NCBI GenBank assembly: GCA_963714145.1
Contig: OY970235.1
Location: 8,866,001 to 8,930,000 of the forward strand
Reading direction: 5' to 3'
Source: JBBWZH01 sp035544115
GTDB lineage: Bacteria > Actinomycetota > Actinomycetes > Mycobacteriales > CADCTP01
Length of the DNA stretch: 64,000 nucleotides
In this document: positions 62,960 through 64,000 of the stretch, piece after piece
Numbering within the stretch: position 1 is the first letter of the stretch
Layout of the letters: each line of letters opens with the position of its first letter
Position numbers and translations under genes: made by a program
The notes under the pieces: generated by a model
Told to the model about the DNA's origin: nothing
Databases searched by the model: none
Seen by the model: the letters and a program-made list of their open reading frames with translations, nothing else

Positions 62960-64000
62960 TCAGTCCCGGCGCAGGGTGTGGGTGAGGCCGGCCGCGATCG
63001 TGGTCGCCAGCAGCCAACCCGTCGAGATCAGGAGGTAGGCCAACCAGCGCTGCCAGCCGGCCGGCTGGAACGCGTCCCCCTGCCCGAAGTCGACGATCGG
63101 CAGCAGCAGGTCGAGGCTGTAGACGAGCGGGCTGAACGCGGGCGGGTGATCGGTTCCAGCCGGCGGCTGACGCAGTCCGAACGCGACGGTGCCGAGCAGG
63201 AGCAGCACCAGCAGCCAGCCGGCGGCGCGCTGCGGCCGGTAGCCGTAGCCGACGGTGATGTCCTGCAGCCGGCCCCAGGCGCGGGCCGGCCAGGGTCGTG
63301 CGGCGTGGTCGCGCCGCTGCCCGGCCAGCAGCACCGTCCGGGCCGCGGTCTCGTCCCCGCCGCGCCGGTAGGTGGCGGCCAGTTGCTGGTACGCGCTGGG
63401 CAGGTAGCTGTCCCGGGCCAGCCAGCCCAGCCGGCGTTCGGCGGTCAGCGGCGGGTCCAGCGCGGCGTACTGCAGGGCGTCCAGCCGCAGTTCGGCCGGC
63501 CAGTTGCCGGGGTCGTCGTGGATCACGTCGAACCGGGCGTACCGCAGGTCGACGATGCCGTCGATGGCGGCGCCCGCGCGCAGGTCCAGCTCGCGGGCCT
63601 GGACGTGCCGGGCGTCGAGCGCGAGCCCGCCGGCATTGGTCAGGGTCGCGCCGCGCAGGCAGAGCGGGCCGGCCACCCGGACGCCGGCCAGCCGCACGCT
63701 GCCCTCGGCCGCGAAGCCGTCACAGAGGTCCAGCAGCCCGCCGACGGTCATCCCCATCGCGGCCAGCGCGGCACCGCCCGGGTTGCGCAGCCGGCTGCCG
63801 GCCAGGTCGACCGCGCCGGTGACCGCCGCGTCGATCAGGGTCAGCTCACCGTCCACAGTGAACCCCTGGCCGGCCCGCAGGTTCGCCCCGATCCGCAGGC
63901 TGAACCCGGTCAGCGCGCGCCCGCCGGGGTGCACCAGCCGGGCGCCGCCGAGGCCGACCATGCCGCCGATCTGCGCGCCGGCCAGCCGCACTTCGCCGAG
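62960..64000 (-). CDS. Beta-solenoid-like repeat membrane protein, N-terminus cut by the right edge
   Basis: At least 346 residues, open to the window edge (the translation continues upstream through GEVRLAG). The N-terminal part repeats about every 20-25 residues (VRLAGAQIGGMVGLGGARL, LTLIDAAVTGAVDLAGSRL, VRLAGVRVAGPLCLRGATL), a pattern like a beta-solenoid. A helical segment (SYLPSAYQQLAATYRRGGDE) leads to two or three membrane helices (AGWLLVLLLLGTVAFGL and LAYLLISTGWLLATTIAAGL). Such proteins are often annotated 'membrane-associated oxidoreductase' without evidence. Function unknown. Its stop abuts the convergent glycosidase stop. Confidence 0.75.
   Translation of the reverse strand, partial: LGEVRLAGAQIGGMVGLGGARLVHPGGRALTGFSLRIGANLRAGQGFTVDGELTLIDAAVTGAVDLAGSRLRNPGGAALAAMGMTVGGLLDLCDGFAAEGSVRLAGVRVAGPLCLRGATLTNAGGLALDARHVQARELDLRAGAAIDGIVDLRYARFDVIHDDPGNWPAELRLDALQYAALDPPLTAERRLGWLARDSYLPSAYQQLAATYRRGGDETAARTVLLAGQRRDHAARPWPARAWGRLQDITVGYGYRPQRAAGWLLVLLLLGTVAFGLRQPPAGTDHPPAFSPLVYSLDLLLPIVDFGQGDAFQPAGWQRWLAYLLISTGWLLATTIAAGLTHTLRRD

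Overview
The window is very GC-rich, with strong third-position GC bias, long spurious antisense reading frames and many GTG starts. This fits a filamentous actinobacterium. The gene content (secreted glycosidases, many small regulators, a peptide siderophore cluster) suggests a Micromonosporaceae- or Streptomyces-like genome, but nothing here fixes the genus. I see no rRNA, tRNA, transposase or CRISPR array.

Layout. 1-1.55 kb: two minus-strand genes of unclear role, one cut by the left edge and one with a peptidase G2-like C-terminus. 2.0-5.8 kb: a NarL-type two-component pair and a secreted ScyD/ScyE-like protein. 6.1-10.9 kb: two ABC-2 type exporters on either side of a PadR regulator, with similar putative operators upstream of the regulator and of the second exporter. 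11-15.5 kb: a ThuA-like protein, a PRPP synthetase facing a GntR/FCD regulator across a perfect 20-bp palindrome, and an ArsR-SRPBCC-VOC operon with an 18-bp palindrome. 15.7-21.7 kb: a secreted GH2 enzyme behind a LacI-type operator, an LLM flavin oxidoreductase and a secreted cellulase-fold glycosidase. 21.8-29.3 kb: small genes, then an OmpR two-component system divergent from a lipoprotein, efflux adaptor, ABC ATPase and permease operon.

29.4-56.7 kb is the centrepiece, a hydroxamate siderophore locus. A formyltransferase diverges from an ornithine N-monooxygenase across a perfect iron box. The monooxygenase is followed by a Fe-siderophore binding lipoprotein, a four-module NRPS of about 16 kb and an MbtH protein. 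Two minus-strand ABC half-exporters then diverge, across a second iron box, from two FecCD permeases and their ATPase. The NRPS order A-T-E / C-A-T-E / C-A-T / C-A-T-C matches what I recall of erythrochelin and foroxymithine assembly lines. Module 3 reads DMENLGLIN(K), the code known for N5-hydroxyornithine. Modules 1 and 4 have near-identical pockets, probably for N5-formyl-N5-hydroxyornithine. Module 2 has a code I do not recognise. The expected product is a formylated tetrapeptide tris-hydroxamate with a non-standard second residue. Several genes carry apparent single-base frameshifts, densest at 41.5-44.2 kb, so the deposited sequence of the cluster may be faulty or the cluster may be decaying.

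56.7-64 kb: a lipoprotein, a secreted beta-propeller, a dehydrogenase, a small membrane protein, a secreted arabinofuranosidase-like enzyme with a CBM2, and a repeat-rich membrane protein cut by the right edge.

Two signals run across gene boundaries. One is a dispersed near-palindrome, CCAC(A/T)GTGG, usually flanked as GTCCAC(A/T)GTGGAC and found mostly inside genes. The other is a set of GC-rich minisatellites, intergenic and, in many proteins, in frame within loops, linkers and termini.
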